Part shown: positions 47,754 to 60,680 of the stretch, in pieces
Layout: the number at the start of each line of letters is the position of its first letter
Position numbering within the stretch: the first letter of the stretch is position 1
Origin: Eupeodes corollae
Taxonomy: Eukaryota; Arthropoda; Insecta; Diptera; Syrphidae
NCBI RefSeq assembly: GCF_945859685.1
Contig: NC_079148.1
Location: 145,263,133-145,327,132 of the forward strand
Reading direction: 5' to 3'
DNA: 64,000 nt
The notes under the pieces: generated by a model
The model's input: the letters and a program-made list of their open reading frames with translations, nothing else
Database searches by the model: none
Told to the model about the DNA's origin: nothing
Program-made: the position numbers and the translations under genes

Positions 47754-49071
47754 GTAAGCCAAGTTTATGCAAACGGGTTGTAATGGGGTTGAAGAAAAGC
47801 TTCAAGGTGACTACTATTTATAATATAATATTATTTAATTTTCATTTCTTCACTACACACCCTCCTCCATCCCCTCAGCCCACTACAGCTCCAAGCCAAA
47901 GCCAACATCAACTAAAAACATCATTCTCTTATTGGCATTGTTTGTATGTATTCGTGAAAAAAGTGCATGTGCAGTGCATTACCTCTCTAAGTCCCGTGCG
48001 CTGAACTATTCACTCTGCTGCCTTCATACACACATGCAATAAGCACGCTTTGCAGCAGCCACACACAAAGAATCAGCGTACGCCATACTGCAAATATTAT
48101 GCAATTTACGCTGCAAACTTATCGTTTGCATTATTACTGCAGATAATGCAATTAAGATTGTCGTCTGTGTGACTGTGTATGCAGCGTAGAATTGGTGTTT
48201 AATGTAAATGTGTGGCATCAAGTCAAGTTCAATGGCAAAAAAAACTTTAACTAACGGCAACCATACTATACTCTACCCATACCAATTCAAAATCATTCAA
48301 ACACTATCTAAGTAGAAAAATAACTAATATCATAGAAAAATTGACCGATATATACAGTTGTGGTCATAGAATTAAGACCCTGAACTAATATTTATCTTAT
48401 TTAGTTAAAAATCAAGCATTTAATGAAAAAATAATAATCTGTGTGTCATAAGTCATATCTTTTTAAACATAATTTAACATTAAAATACAGTTTGTTAGGA
48501 ATATGTGTTCAGATTATACAAAAGTCAGGAGACATAAAATTTGACAAACAAAACAATAGCCGTGTTTTTTTAGGATTCCGTATAAAGTATACTGAAAAAT
48601 TGCCAAAAAAGATACCTATAGTAATCCTGTTTTTAATTCTGGAAATTGCTACAATTGAAAAATTCTAAGAATAATTTAAACCAAATTTAAAAAAAAAATA
48701 AACAAAATTCAGACCTGATATAATTTTAACTTAATATAATGAATTTTAAAGAGGGGGTGTTTTTGAACTGCTGAATGAACTGAAGGAAAGGGAAGAAAGA
48801 AAGAAAAGAAAGAAAGAAAAGACTATGTGAAGGTCTTCGCGTGCAGTAGATGGCGCTATATTTGTTGCCACTAACTTTTTGTAGAAAAACAAACAAATAT
48901 GAAAGTAACTTCTTTTTTTGAGACAACAATTATTTCGGAAGCTCTTCCAGAATTACTTTATTCTACAAGCGAAAAAAAACTAAAACAATTTTAAGGAGGT
49001 TTTTGTATGAAATTTTATACTCACAGTTTAAGACAGCTGCTTGCCGAATTTTATAATTGAATATAAGAATG
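47754..49071. other. Possible intron after the candidate first exon
   Basis: Holds a moderately GC-rich stretch (about 47880-48240) with GCAGCAGCC and repeated TGCAATT/TGCAGATAATGCAATT motifs, which could be regulatory. A GA-rich microsatellite follows at 48779. No coding exon was found. Confidence 0.4.
48779..48822. repeat. GA-rich (GAAA)n-type microsatellite
   Basis: A purine-only tract of GAAA and GGAA units on the + strand. The minus-strand open frame at 48726-48929 passes through it and is not a gene. Confidence 0.85.
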
Positions 49072-50004
49072 AAACAACAACAACTTGTGTGTGCTACCAC
49101 CAAGTTCATAGGCTGGAGTTATAGCTATTTCACGGGGGCCAACCCGATCATCAGACTCCTTTAGTGGTGCTTAATCGCTTTTTGTTCAATTTAATTTTTT
49201 GAAGAACTTTTGCCCGAGCTGGGCTTGAACAAGCGATCTAGCGTGTGAGGAGCTAGTGCACTTTTTTTTTTTTTTTTTTTTTAAAATTCATTTTTATTAG
49301 TTCAATCTTAAAGCTATCTTAAAGCTAGACAAAAATTAATAAAACTAGCCTAATTATCCATAACTTACAACTAACTTAATGGTCCCATACGGACACTCTA
49401 AGTTAAACTATAACACTTAATACTAATGCCTTTCGGCCCTAAGATCTATTTTACTCATTTAAATTTTATTTCATTTATTTTTGTATTTATTAGAAAATTT
49501 GAATAAAAAACTAATATCAATATCCTTTTTTTATTTATTTTTACTTACAAACTACTTAAAGTTAGGTCCTTAAAAAAAACTTAAAACTAACTTAAACTAC
49601 CTATTCTACCTATAAACTACTTAAAACTAGAACAACCACAGCAGCAAATCTAACGTTTTCGTTTTTATATTTTATTGTCTTTTTTTGTACGTTTTTTAAT
49701 TTTTTGGTATTTTTTTGTTTTTGTTTTTTTTTTTTATATTCCATGTTTTTTTTTTTTTAAATTTCTTTAGTTTTTTTTTTTTTTTTGTATTTTTTTTGTG
49801 CCACCATGCCTATTCTACTTAAAACTAAACCCTAAAACTATAAAACAAGTATGTAAGCCGGCCAAGGCTTAAACCCCATCCCGACCTACCCATTATCAAG
49901 TGCCGATTGAAGATTTTTTGAAAAACTTTTGCCCGAGCTGGGCTTGAACAAGCGATCTAGCGTGTGAGGAGCTAGTGCACTACGCACTACGCCACCGCAC
50001 CCAC
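49072..50004 (-). mobile_element. Second tRNA-headed SINE, split by an inserted retroposon
   Basis: Read on the minus strand, the outer parts form a short SINE. The head has GGTGCGGTGGCGTAGTGCG (A-box-like, about 49980-50002) and TGTTCAAGCCC (B-box-like, 49940-49950). The body runs through GATCGGGTTGGCCCCCGTG, and the tail is GTTGTTGTTGTTTCATTC (about 49070-49086). It shares no body sequence with the other SINE family. The continuity is broken by the insert at 49263-49912. Confidence 0.65.
49263..49912 (-). mobile_element. Poly(A) retroposon of about 650 bp with 69-bp flanking repeats
   Basis: The left end is a 21-T tract (49262-49282). Reading leftward on the minus strand, the tract is preceded by AATAAAAATGAATTTTA, a poly(A) signal and tail. 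It looks like the 3' UTR of a 5'-truncated LINE, or a SINE-like retroposon. T-rich blocks at 49680-49800 interrupt it. The flanks 49194-49262 and 49913-49981 are direct repeats with one mismatch in 69 bases. No protein-coding part was seen. Confidence 0.65.
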
Positions 50005-50526
50005 ATAAAACAATTTTTGTATATGATTTCATTAAAATAATTGCAAAAGGTTTACAACAAAAGTAAATACAACATTTTTAAAGACTAAAATTAACACTAA
50101 ATATATTCTTTCAATTGGATTGAAATTTGTCATTTGTTTTCAATGTGATATTTGTTTATACTTGTTACATAGTTTGAACTGTTAGAATCGTTTATTTCAG
50201 GTTATTGTATTATTATAACATTCATACTTCGAAGTACATCAAGATGTTGGGGATTTTGAATTGATTTTATTAATTTAAGTTATGTTTCTTTAAAGCCATT
50301 GTTTTCAACAACCATCCTGTTGACAATTAAAACATTTTACAGCTTATGGCTCAAAATCATCAAAGTGCAGAATTGGATTTGCTAGCAATTTAATGAATCA
50401 AATCTTGACTTATTTGAAAAAATAATGAATAAACTACTAAAAATAACCTGTTTTGTGTGACCATCAAACAATATAAATTATTAAAAAGGTTAATTTTAAA
50501 TGAAATCAATATACACGCATAGAAAA

Positions 50527-51172
50527 TCATTTCGGGAACGCGTCCTCATTTAGAACCTTCAACAACAAGTCCAAAATATAACCTCGTCATTACCCAATTC
50601 ACCGTATTTTTTATACAAAATGTAGTTTTAGAGAGGATGCTAAAAGATTATTTATTTCTAACTACAACATCCAAAAATAGTTTTTCCAATACCACACAAA
50701 ACTTTTCAGTGAACATATCGATAATCGATGAAAAATAATTTTAAGTAAATCCAACCATTCGGTGTCAAACGTCAGTCGAGGAAGAGAACAATAACAAAGC
50801 CGGCTGTCAGAGAATTTTTCGGCAAATAAATTATATCTAAACGTATTAATTACATTTAATTATTGATGAAATTCTTTTTTTACGACTCGAAATAACAAAG
50901 AAACCACAAATATGTTCCTATTGAAAAAGTCAGATCGTATTTAAGAAGGCGCTCAAAGGGCGCTCTTATTTGAAATCGTCATTTCGTGAACGGTCATTTC
51001 TGTAACGTTTCCGGACATGATTTGACGTATTTTCCTTGTAGAAGATTGTTTTCATTATTGCTTATTTAATATAGACATATAATACACCAATGTTATAAAT
51101 CAAAGCTTAAATTATGTGCTTTGTTTTGATCTTGTTGATTTTATCAAACTTAGAAAAACGTTCCCGAAGTGA
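50527..51172. mobile_element. MITE-like inverted-repeat element
   Basis: TCATTTCGGGAACG (50527-50540) is matched in reverse complement by CGTTCCCGAAGTGA (51159-51172) with one mismatch. Inside, CATTTCGTGAACGG and CATTTCTGTAACGTTTCCGG (about 50983-51015) vary the same motif. AAGGCGCTCAAAGGGCGCTCTT makes a local palindrome near 50945. Target duplications could not be fixed and there is no ORF. Confidence 0.45.
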
Positions 51173-52469
51173 TGGTTTCTATAAGATATTTAATACTAAA
51201 AAATATTTCTAATAAAGTATAAAATTCTGTGCGCTGCTCTGTCAGAGTTTATTAATATACAACTTTTAAAACAGTATAAGCATCATTTTAGCTTGAATTT
51301 TTTTTATCATACAATCAATTTTGAAATTTGCAACCTTGGTGATTTTGAGCCTTATGTCTCTTTCCGTAAAATTAAACAAATAAGTCGAGTCAGCTTACAA
51401 AAACAAAATTATAATTTTATTAATTAAGTTTAACAATTCATTTTAAAAAAGATTACAGCGACACGATGTGACACTCAGATAACACAGAGACCGATTTTAC
51501 CAGGATGATAAGTTTAGATTTGAGTTTACTAATGCCTATCTATTTTTTTTTTGAAGACTTGCCAAGATACTTTTAACTTCACAAAAAAATTTGGTAGAAC
51601 ATACAAACATTGAAAATATGCATTACACAAAAGATTAAATAAAAGTAGGAAAAACAGTCAAGTAGTTAGATTAGAAAACTTTCGTTAAAAAAAAAATTGA
51701 AAACAAATTCTTTCGAAATATCAGAGCTCATCTTGACTTTACAAATTTGTTTCATCGTGTTTTGTTTGTTGGATATTACTCTACGAATACATTTATTGGG
51801 TCTCAAAGAGGTATCAAACGTACCAACACGTCAAAATTGAAATATTTAAATTTTAATATGGGTTTTAATATTCAAATAAAAGTAAAATTTATGTCCGCAA
51901 CAGAATTTTACTTTTTATCTTTAGTAATTCTACTGCGGTTATTGAATTTGTTATAGAAAAATTCTACTGTTTTTTTTCCAAAACACATTCCTAATAATAT
52001 TTGTAAACGATGAAGTTGTCCTGAATGCTAGTCATGCTTTTTAATGTTTTTATCACACCTGATTTGTATATTATAGCTCTTCAAATATGTTAAAGATAAC
52101 CAAAAACGGCGTTTTAAATGCTGAGGTAAGACAAAACATAGTTTCTGAAAACTAAATTATTATAATTATACAATGATTTTGAAATCGTTTTTATCGTTTT
52201 AGAATTACTTAGACTCTGGGAAATTCTCAGTAACTATTCGTCTTTATTTGACTCTAAAGGAAGTTTTAAAACACCTTGAATTAAATATTACATAAATTTG
52301 AAAAATGCATTTTATAGATGATTTTGACTTCAAATCTAAATTTTGATTTTAATTATCTGCTAGAATTTCAGAAATACACGTTTTCGATATTTTTGTAGAT
52401 TTAAAATTTAATAGGAATTTGTTGTAATCGTTTCAATTTATTGATTTAAAAATGTTGGCATTTCATGAA
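51173..52469. other. Non-coding DNA, nothing recognised
   Basis: AT-rich. The 69-codon frame at 51747-51956 has no motif and contains many rare-looking AT codons. Confidence 0.55.
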
Positions 52470-53050
52470 GTTACAAGGTCCCTTGAATTAACATCAAAGG
52501 TTTTTAGCAAGGTTCGTTACACCATAGTCTGTCGGCATCAGTAACCAAAAGAGATATCGGCTTCAAACAAATTTTGTCCTATGGATAGTAAAAAAAAAAA
52601 CGAGACATGACTTTCAAACAAATTCAATGAGTCGTTTTTTACAATAGCAATTTGAGAAAGTGAAAAACTTATTTTGACCAAAATATCTCATGAACCAATA
52701 TCACAAGTAACTTCAATGAAATTTTGTGCTATAAATTGAATTAATATAATATCTTAAAATAAAATAAGAATGATTTTATGGATAGTTTTTTTTTTTGGAA
52801 AAAATAAGAAAAAATACTTCTAGAAACTGGTAAACAATTATTTTTTTGACTCAAAAATAAATAATGTTTTTGACTTGTTATTAAAATTAACGTTTTTTTG
52901 AAAAAATTGAGTTTTTGTGTTCACAATAAAAACCTAAAATAAAAAAGGTGGAAATTGATTTTGGACTAAAGTATCTTTATATTGACTTCTTACTTAATTC
53001 AATAAATATAAAATATTGTCAGTTATTTTTAACTAAAACATATCCAAATA
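52470..53050 (-). mobile_element. Old diverged copy D of the tandem-repeat-bearing element
   Basis: It reads like copy C but with many substitutions: CAAGGTCCCTTGAATTAAC, GAGATATCGGCTTCAAACAA, then repeat-like blocks with GACTCAAAAATAAATAATG. The ends are no longer clear. It shows the family has been active over a long time. Confidence 0.5.
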
Positions 53051-56000
53051 AAATTCACGATCCTGCTTTTATATCCAAAGAGAGTATTCATAAGCAGTTC
53101 CTGTATTTCAAGATTTAAAAATATACTTACAAAATAAGTATGTACATATAATGCCATTTAATTTCCCTATTGTGTTTTTTTTTTTAAATTAATTTTGAAC
53201 ATATAAAATTCTTCAAAATATTTATGGTTTACAGATAGTAAGTGCGTTTACTTTTTATATTTGAATTTGGTTACAAATTCATTCGTTTTTGAGTTATTCA
53301 AATATTATTTAGACAGTATAAGAGATTGTTCAGAAGTCCTTGAGAAAATTTAAAATCAAATAACCATTATAGCCTTCCCGAGTAATACAAAAATATATTT
53401 TTTTATATTGAAAAATTCAAATTAAGAAAAACTAATGAATAGGAAATTTCAGACAAGTCCATCTGGCCGTTTTTGATAAAAATTCAATTCTAGATTTTTG
53501 TCTAAAAAACCTGAACGAGATTCTTAAAACTACGAGTTTGAACTTAATCCACTCAATGATAATTTCTGCAAAGGGGAAGACAAACAGACTAGCACAGGAA
53601 ACGAATCAACGGACACACTTTTGGGACAATATTTTTGAGGCGCCCTTTGAAAATTAAAAAAAAATCAGTTCTTTAAAAATTCTAAAAATTTAATTCTAAA
53701 TCTAAGATCTAAGCACAATACTTTGAAAAAAAAAAAAAATGGTTATGTTTGTTTTGTGCATTAATTATTATGGCCACAGCTGTATGTGCAGTGCATACGA
53801 ATTATGGTCTATCGGCTTTTTTTCTCTAGGTTAGGTTCGAAGTGAGCTTTTTAATAGTCTCAGCGTTAGCGTCATTGTTGTCAACATTTTACATCAACGA
53901 GTATATGACTATGAACTTACAAATTGATTTTATACCAATTTAATTACATTGTAATGATTTATAGATACATTTTGAAAATGTACATTTATTGGAAATAATT
54001 GGATGATATTTGCGAATAGGGATCATGAGAATAAGCCTTTTGCTGATGTTGATGCTGATGCATCACATAGATTCCACATATCGCAGAGGACATACCATAA
54101 ATTCACTTCAGAGTATATATTCAACATCAGCTTCAAAATATAAATGTCAACAAATCCGTATTCGTCCTTTGTAGATTTTCTGCTGTTTTGAATTTTAATT
54201 AGAGATTGCGAATCTCTGTGATGATATGGTGATGGCGATGGGTTGGTTTCCCAGCGATATATGATGATAGTTTAATCTGGAATCCTTTATCTCTATCTAT
54301 GTATAGATGTGTTGTACTTCTTGGCATATGAGTAATGGGGTCTGGACTGGGCAGTTCTCTGGACACCTCTGCCTTTTGGTTAAATTTATCAGAATATACC
54401 TCTGGGAAATTATAAGCTTGTTAAAATTGGTTAAGCGTTCAGCAGGTGTACAACAAACAGAGAAACAAGAGAATGAGAGAAAAAAAGAGAGTTTATGGCA
54501 TAGATACTGTTATACCTACCCACCTATGTAAATTTAAATATAAACCAGGTATAGGTAGACGGTAATCGGTTTATTTTGTATTTGATTAATAAGCGAATGC
54601 ATTTAATGGTCAACATAAGTCCTTTTATTTATATACATATTTCTTTTTTTATTTTTACCTTTAAACACATTAATTAAATGGCAATTAAAAGCACATATAT
54701 GTACATTTGAGTGTATCTTACTAATTGGGCAGATATTGTCAAAGAAGATTATTATTGATGAGAGATTTACCCATTTATTCGATTAAAAAAATACAGCTGT
54801 GTTTTATGTTTGTTTTAAAAGATAGAGAAAAGTATTTATAAAGTATACCCTTACCATCCATTTCTATCAGAATTAATTTCCCCCCAAGGTTTGTTACAAG
54901 AAATGTATACTTAATAAAATTATTAAAAGAGTTAAACAGTATTAAAGGAATGAATTTAAATACTCTAACTTTACGGGCTATAATTTAAACTGGTAACTTT
55001 CCATTTAAAAATAGTTACTAGTATTTTTTTAATAATAGTTACGTATATTTTCATTTTAGAAAGTTAGAAAAAATTACAATCCATTGCAGTTTAAGTTGTT
55101 TTGTATTGTTTGTAGTTTTTATTTTTTATAAAATCTCACATTTGAAACTTTTTTTAGACTTTACTATTTGTTCATAACTCTGATGGGTTTTAAATAAAAT
55201 AGGGAATGTTTGCTGTCATTTTTAAAGTTTTTTGAAAGGAAAACACTTTATTTACCAATTAATAGTTTTCTGGACTAATTATTATTGTTTGCTCCTTAAA
55301 ATATTTAAGCCATAAAATAATTGTTTTCAGTTATTGTTTTATTTAAATACCAATTTTTATAATTTCATCCAATTACCAACACCAGTTTTTTTTTAATGTC
55401 ATACAATTATTTTTTCTGAAATATTTCAAGCCATCCAAATCTTTAATTTTCTTAGAATGTCTATATTGAAGAAAAAAAAGGAAAGTTTGAAATTTGTTTA
55501 CATCTCCGTTTCTATCTGGATCACATAGATATAATTTGCACTACTGGGTTGTACGAACTATATCATATATCCAAATAGTCTGTTTAAAAATATTCCCCCT
55601 ATTTTAAGATTTAAAAATTTACCTGCAAAAAAGTTTGTTTTTGAAAATTTAAATGCCATTTGATTTTTCATAAAAATATTATTTAAAAAAAAAGTATTTG
55701 AAAATCGTTTTAAATTTGAGTTTAAATATATTTTTAATATGCAAGTGTTTAAAGCTTATAAATATAGGTTTCACATTTCAAAAAAAAAAAATAGTAGAAA
55801 ATTAGAATAATAAGATGATATAAGAGCTTATGCAGACAAAAATATTAAAATCAATTAAAAAGGTCTTAAGAAAACTTTTAAGAAATAAGGCGGTACCCTT
55901 CTGGAGCAATAAAAATGTTGTTCTATTGCAAAAAACCAAATAAGGATCTAGTTATACAATCTTTAAATTTGTCTCCAGAAATTCATTTTGAAGCATCAAG

Positions 56001-56684
56001 CACCATTACTAAAATTGAAATAAACATTTTAGCAAATTGTATCCTTTGCAATTTTGTCAAAGGTGGTTTTCGCGGCTGTTGGCCAGTTTGTGACGGCACG
56101 AAATTTTATAAAATAACTTTCACAATGTTATAAACATCAAAAGGAAGGTATAACCAATGTCCAGCTTACTATCTCTCATTCCGAGGTAAAACCCCTTTTT
56201 ACTGGAGTCATTCCACATTCAAACTATTTTTTTTTTAAATATTGCAATCAACAATTTTTAAAAATTTAGTTACGGCAAATTTCTTGACGAAGTTTAAAAA
56301 AAAATTAAATCGTTTTAATAATTCTCGGTTTATCTTTGGAACTTTAGTTAAATATTTTAAACTCTTTTCTTCAAATCTAATCATATCAGAAGAACTCGGT
56401 TTAAAATCATTTTTGAGTTCTAGGAATTTTAGATCTCGACTGCATGGAACTGAGTTCTAACTCAAAATTCTGACATTTTACAAACAAAGTTAAATATATC
56501 TTTCAGATTTTTTTGAAATTGGTTTTGATATTCTCAATTTTGTCTAGAAATAAAAATTGTGTTATTTTTTAGCATAATTTAAATAAATCTTATGTCTATT
56601 TGTGCAGACTTAGTAGTTGTGTTCCTTATAAACGCTAATATTTAGGTAAAACTAAAATAAAGCGCACAATAGGTAAATAGTTAA
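53051..56684. other. Non-coding DNA, nothing recognised
   Basis: A slightly GC-richer part at 54000-54540 contains GATGTTGATGCTGATG and GATGGCGATGGG, perhaps a regulatory stretch. The open frames at 54307-54531, 55915-56133 and 56242-56460 show no family resemblance. Confidence 0.55.
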
Positions 56685-56964
56685 ATAAATAAATTAGGTG
56701 TTGCAACAGTCCGTTGAGAATTCGGGCCTCAACCATTCCTGCTTACAAGTTATGTTGCCAGGAATGGAGGGACCTGTGGTTTTTTAAGCCGAATCCGAAC
56801 GGCTAAAGCTATATTCATGAAAAGAATTACTCTTGGAGGATTTGCAATTCCTCGCAAAAGGCAGTACCCGTGAAAAAAACTTAAGATGGCAAAGGCAGGA
56901 ATGGAACCCAAGTCCTCTGGCACGACAGTCCAACACTCTAACCATCACTCCACGGGTACTACAA
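56685..56964 (-). mobile_element. tRNA-derived SINE, copy 5
   Basis: An older antisense copy with the tail AAATAAATAAATTAGGTG at the left and the head ending CCACGGGTACTACAA at the right. The flanks share GTAAATAGTT (56673-56682 and 56965-56974), a probable target duplication. Small deletions in the body (near 56725 and 56810) set it apart from the young copies. Confidence 0.88.
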
Positions 56965-57227
56965 GTAAATAGTTTAATGGGTTTAAAATGCATGTTTAAC
57001 TTTAACAGCTTACAAAAGTGTCAATGTCATAACATTTTGCATTATGTACTTCTTATTTATGAATGTTTGGCAAACCGTCCATGTTTATGTATGTATTTTC
57101 TAAGACTATTTTACTATTGCATATTACAAGGAAGTCTGAAATGTTATTAAAAACCTAAATGAAACGAAAAATTACGCCTTTGGAATATGAAATTGCTAAA
57201 TATTTCAAAAATTTGTAACTATTTTTG

Positions 57228-58332
57228 TACTTCCCATAGGAAGTTATTATAATACGTCCGATTTGTCATATTGAAAATTTTGACATTTCTCGACGTTTCA
57301 AGGTCACTAGAGTCAAAATAAAAGATTTTTAGAAAGATGTCTGTGCGTACGTGTGTTGTGTACGTCCGTACGTTCGCGACGTTTTTTCGTCCTCCAAAGC
57401 TCAAGAACCGGAACAGATATCGACTTCAAATAAATTTTGTTATACAGATAATAAGAAAAATGCAGAAAGGGGTCTAAAGAAAATTGCGTGTGTGATTTTT
57501 TTACAAGTTTAAAAAAAAGGTGAACATTTTTGCTACGTGACACAAAACAATTATATTTTTGGAAAAAAATCCAATTAACGGTTTTTTGTATAAATCAAAA
57601 AAACTGAAAAAAAATTGTCACCTAGAAAACTCTACGACTAAAATATGATTTCATCTCCAAAACAATTTTGTGCAACGAAGAATAATATTTTTGACAACTG
57701 ATTAAATCGAATTGACATTTTTTTTTATAAAAAATAAAAACCTAAAAACCATTACTCAAAGTTGGTAAAAATTGATATTCGACTCAAATATCTTTTAAAA
57801 ACTCTGAAATATTGGCTTTAAACTTCTTTTATCTTTTAAGAAATATTGTTTTCAACATTCTGAAAAATGTTGAGAAAAATCGAATTGACAGTTTTTTTTA
57901 CAAAAATCAAAACCTAACAAAAAAACAATACTAAGACTTGGTAAAAATTTTCTTACGACTCAAAAAGGTTTTAAAAATTAAATATATTATCTACCAACTC
58001 TTTCTATTTAACAGAAAATGTTGTTTTCGATATTCAGTATTTTTTTATTAAATTCCAACAGTACGTTTTTTCATAAAAAAATGAAATCCACAAGAAATAG
58101 TACGCAAATTTTGTTAAACATTGACGTTCTTGATAGCTCTCAAATTAATTTCATTTATAAAATTCGTAAAAATTTAAGTAATTCTACTTATATTGGTAAA
58201 AAAAAAAAATAAGAATAATTCAACTAACAAGTTTTTAAACCCAACACAAAAAACTAAAAACTTTTAAACAAGACAAATAGACAGACGGGATGGGAAGTTA
58301 TCAGTGTGGGTCACATCCCAGCATCTTTTTTT
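57228..58332 (-). mobile_element. Tandem-repeat-bearing element, copy C
   Basis: An antisense copy. The left end is ACTTCCCATAGGAAGTTATT, and the right end contains ACGGGATGGGAAGTTATCAG followed by GTGGGTCACATCCCAGC. Repeat units between 57540 and 58080 carry the reverse complements of the copy B markers. The ACGTACGG tract is shortened. Confidence 0.78.
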
Positions 58333-58639
58333 TTAATTTGGTGCCACGCACTAACTTTATTATGCTAAAAAAAACGGACGTGCTTGAATATCGCTTTAAA
58401 AACAATGGATTGAGATTCTAGAGACATTTAAATTGATTTATATTTCAGATGCGTATAATTTTCATTTCACTTTTTCATTTCACTTCGTATGAAGAAACTA
58501 TTTTCGATCAGTTTTTTTCACATAACCCTTCCTGAGCATTCCATACTACTTGTTCTTTGGTGAAAAACAACCGTTGCTCAATTTATTGTAACATCATTAG
58601 ACGCTTTAAGTGTTCAGCACTACAGATAAGGGGTCAATA

Positions 58640-58760
58640 AAAGCTATCATTGGTTATCATCATTGAAACCAATCATTGATATGTTGATGGTAGCTTTAGC
58701 GATCATTGAAAATTTCTCTCATTGAAAAAATACCCTAATTTAATTGAATCTGACAAAAAT
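58640..58760 (-). repeat. Dispersed repeat, copy 2
   Basis: The reverse complement contains GATTCAATTAAATTAGGG, AAATTTTCAATGATCGC and TCAATGATTGGTTTCAATGA, colinear with 46620-46745. Confidence 0.5.
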
Positions 58761-59508
58761 CTGCCATTAAATTCCGATCAATATAGAGGTTGTACCTTTA
58801 ATCATAAAGAAACACAATAATAAATCCAGATCTTCTTTCTGGATGGATTTCAATGATAGTTATAACTGCCACCTAACATGTGGATAAGTGTATAAACTTT
58901 CCATAAAGTCTGCATGATTTCTAATCGTATTCTATCTGTTATTGCTGAATCTACAAAAATCAAGGTAACAATATTTTGATTTACATTAAAGAAAAGTATT
59001 TTTGAAGAAAAAACAAAAGCTTATTGATTTTTAATTGTTTTTTTTTTTTTTAACTTATGCATGAATACATTAAATTAATTTGAAAAATCGCAAGAAGAAG
59101 GTATATAATTTGTGATTAATATCTGTCAATCTTAAAAAGAAGAAGAAAGCGCCACACAAACATGTTTTTGCTCAAAAAATAATATCAATAACAATTTTTG
59201 TAAAAATATAAGACAATTTTTGTTAATATTATCTTTAATTTTCCAATTTTTGTAATTAATATTTACTATTTATCGAGGCCATATGACAATAAATATTAAC
59301 CATGTTTCGGATCATCGAGAAATTCGGGTTATTTTTGTTTGTACAGTAAAATATTTTTAAAGGCAAAATACTTTTTATTTATTAATTAGAAAGTAGAAAT
59401 CTGAATGTCATAAAATGTGAATCAAACAGAAAAGTTCCACAAAAATATAGCAATTTAAGAAATATTAAGACACTGAAAACTATTTTGTTCCCTTAATTTC
59501 TTTGACTA

Positions 59509-59806
59509 TTACCCGTGGCATGATGGTTAGTGTGTTGGATTGTCATGCGAGAGGTCTTTAGTTCGATCCCTGCTGTGCCACCTAAAGTTTCATTCACGGG
59601 TACTGCATCTTGCGAGGAATTGACAAATTCTCCAAGAGTAACTCTTGTCATGAAAAAGTGCTTTCTAAAAATTAGCCGTTGGGATTCGGCATATAAACTG
59701 TAGGTCCACTCCATCCCTTCAATTACTCGCACACAGGAATGGTTGAGAGTTGTAAGTCACTAGGCCCTGGTTTTCAACGGACTGTTGCGCCACCTAATTT
59801 ATTTAT
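59509..59806 (+). mobile_element. tRNA-derived SINE, copy 6
   Basis: A sense copy with head ACCCGTGGCATGATGGTTAG, B box AGTTCGATCCC and 3' end GCGCCACCTAATTTATTTA. The target duplication TTAATTTCTTTGRCTA (59493-59508 and 59807-59822) has one mismatch. The tail differs from copies 3 and 4 (TTTATTTA against TTTGATTTTT), which suggests two subfamilies. Confidence 0.92.
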
Positions 59807-59894
59807 TTAATTTCTTTGGCTAGAAGGATGTTGGGTTATGAGAAAATATTTTTTGATTTTATGAAAATCTACAAATTTTCTAAAATGCGGGTAG

Positions 59895-60070
59895 ATTTTG
59901 GCTCCCCGTGGCGTGGTGGCCCTTCACAGTCGACCCTTTAACGTTTGGTGTCGAAATTGGAAAAGATCCGTTGAGTAAACAATCAGCCAACACCCGTACG
60001 TTCAAGGAACGCAAGGATCGCCGCGGTCCATAAACGTTCACAGGAAACATCTACACACAACATTTACCCG
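59895..60070. other. GC-rich block of unknown origin, possibly LTR-element leader debris
   Basis: About 175 bases are much richer in G and C than the surroundings. They contain GGCGTGGTGGCCCTTCACAG, TTGGTGTCGAAATTGG and GCAAGGATCGCCGCGGTCC. TTGGTGTCGA resembles the primer-site region of some LTR retrotransposons, but no LTR or coding part was found. Confidence 0.25.
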
Positions 60071-60619
60071 CCCTTATTGAAAAACCATATTTTAAAAACT
60101 CGGATCGTTCCGTTATATGTAAAGTACTTAGACGTATTTTGTAAAAGACCAAAAGTTGAAGAAACATTATTATTTTAAAACGTGCTCGTAAGTTTAAACT
60201 TTTTTAATTCTTTGTGATATTATTTTAATTGAAGATGCATTAAAAAACACTCGCGATTTTCTTCTATTCAAAACTTCAAACGCGTTTATCTCAAAAATGC
60301 ATTTTTTTAAGTTAGTTGAACTCATAATTTAGAAATTTTACAACTTTTGTACTTGAAATTCTGAATATAACTTAAAAAAAAACATTCTCTTTGGAAGTAT
60401 TTATTAGTTCATTTGTTATTGAAAATTGTGTGACATTTTTGTAGACACATTTAAGAAGAAGAGCGCCATTATGTCAAAAATCTATATCAGAATATCCTAC
60501 AAATTCTTAGAGCAATAATCTAAAAAAAACCTAAAAATTGCAAGATATGTGTACCGAAGAGAAGAAGTCGGCATTTTGAAGCAAAAATTGATATGTATAA
60601 TAAGAGCCTTTTTCTATAA

Positions 60620-60680
60620 TTTGTATTTGTTGTTGTTGTTGCTTTATTAAAAATTCCCTCTAGGGCCGTACAATTTTTTT
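60620..60680 (-). mobile_element. LINE 3'-end scrap
   Basis: On the minus strand it reads GGCCCTAGAGGGAATTTTTA then AATAAAGC followed by (AAC)n. A poly(A) signal followed by a short tandem-repeat tail is typical of the 3' ends of several insect LINE clades. Nothing upstream of it is recognisable. Confidence 0.35.
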
